Both the position numbers and the translations under genes were made by a program. A stretch of 64,000 bases of DNA from contig NZ_JPRI01000012.1 in NCBI RefSeq assembly GCF_000737765.1, forward strand, positions 434,001-498,000, written 5' to 3'. The stretch comes from Chryseobacterium vrystaatense. Its GTDB lineage: Bacteria > Bacteroidota > Bacteroidia > Flavobacteriales > Weeksellaceae. The notes under the pieces were generated by a model that saw only the letters and a list, made by a program, of their open reading frames with translations, was not told the origin of the DNA and ran no database searches. Shown here one piece after another: positions 63,644 to 64,000 of the stretch (position 1 is the first letter of the stretch; the number at the start of each line of letters is the position of its first letter).

Positions 63644-63789
63644 CAAATAAAATATACCACACAGCTACCACAAATCATATTGGTTTTGTACTGATTTTAA
63701 GAATTTACCCTATTATTTTAACAAATAATTAATTATTTATAAGAAAAATTAACAAAACATTCAAGAATACAAAGACATTACTCTAATGC

Positions 63790-63807
63790 AGGGCATAATA
63801 TTTGCAA
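63790..63807 (+). promoter_or_regulatory. Sigma-54-like promoter for the right-edge gene
   Basis: AGGGCATAATATTTGCAA has GG (63792-63793), 10 nt, GC (63804-63805). The next ATG is at 63847, a suitable distance. Confidence 0.55.
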
Positions 63808-63846
63808 GTACTTAAAGACCACACACCTTTCTAAACTCACAATATT

Positions 63847-64000
63847 ATGAACGCAGCAGATCTTAAAATTAAAAACTTAGTTGAATACAAAAATCAGACG
63901 TACACGATTACTGAAATTTTTCAGGGAGGAAATCATGATTATTTTGTGAAAATTGAAAATGACATCCAAAGTTTTTCAGTTCCGGCTGAATCTATTACAC
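63847..64000 (+). CDS. Hypothetical protein (partial, continues past the right edge)
   Basis: ATG at 63847 begins an open frame MNAADLKIKNLVEYKNQTYT... that is still open at base 64000 (51 codons). It is mixed charged and aromatic and has no signal peptide. A sigma-54-like site precedes it by 40 bp. No family can be assigned from this part. Confidence 0.65.
   Translation, partial: MNAADLKIKNLVEYKNQTYTITEIFQGGNHDYFVKIENDIQSFSVPAESIT

Noticed and set aside
1..64000. tRNA, rRNA and CRISPR arrays
   Set aside because: No cloverleaf with CCA-type end, no rRNA-like block and no regular spaced direct repeats were noticed by eye.

Overview
The window reads as chromosomal DNA of a Flavobacteriia (Weeksellaceae) bacterium, most like Chryseobacterium. 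This rests on AT-rich intergenic DNA, SusC/SusD pairs, a type IX secretion (T9SS) C-terminal domain, a GLPGLI protein, GldI, flavobacterial promoter boxes (TTG-N17-23-TAnnTTTG) instead of Shine-Dalgarno-driven starts, and family-typical DUFs. No rRNA, tRNA, CRISPR array, intact insertion sequence or prophage was seen. Genus assignment is inference.

Region 1 (1-11.4 kb) is a polysaccharide utilization locus on the minus strand: SusC, SusD, a GH30 lipoprotein, a GH3 beta-glucosidase and a second GH30 running off the left edge. It is divergent from an MFS sugar transporter and a Nudix-like/winged-helix regulator. The enzyme set fits beta-1,6-glucan or a related beta-glucan. Region 2 (11.5-25.9 kb) is mainly housekeeping and metabolism: glutaryl-CoA dehydrogenase, a secreted T9SS alpha/beta hydrolase, an AddB-like nuclease, RsmG, an aminotransferase, an M16 peptidase, and a peroxiredoxin/thioredoxin/small-protein trio. 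Region 3 (26-32.6 kb) has a BI-1 membrane protein and a LuxC-type acyl-CoA reductase divergent from ferredoxin-serC-serA-DUF1015.

Region 4 (32.6-36.8 kb) holds three tandem M28 peptidases; the first has lost a zinc ligand and the catalytic glutamate. Region 5 (37-48.2 kb) has gene relics, an aspartyl protease, a cyclophilin-FKBP fusion next to gldI, a spondin-domain lipoprotein, ilvE, mnmD (TTG start), DUF4294/M42 and rpe.

Region 6 (48.4-50.2 kb) is the most interesting locus: a 69-aa peptide with a signal-like N-terminus, Lys-rich middle and C-terminal CPACGMG, followed 3 bp later by a DUF692/MNIO metalloenzyme and then a DUF1772 membrane protein. It looks like a RiPP-type peptide-modification operon.

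Region 7 (50.7-58.2 kb) has ndk, rsgA, a DAHP synthase-chorismate mutase fusion with a long leader, dnaX interrupted by an A10 tract that would give gamma and tau forms by -1 slippage, a TetR regulator and a serine/cysteate acyltransferase for sphingo- or sulfonolipids. Region 8 (58.5-64 kb) is rich in regulators (AraC, PAS/LuxR, response regulator), with a DUF1349 protein, an MFS exporter, decayed gene fragments that keep their own terminators, and a partial gene at the right edge.

Three sites matching the sigma-54 GG-N10-GC spacing (one with GT) were also found: one before a likely small RNA, one before a gene relic and one before the right-edge gene.
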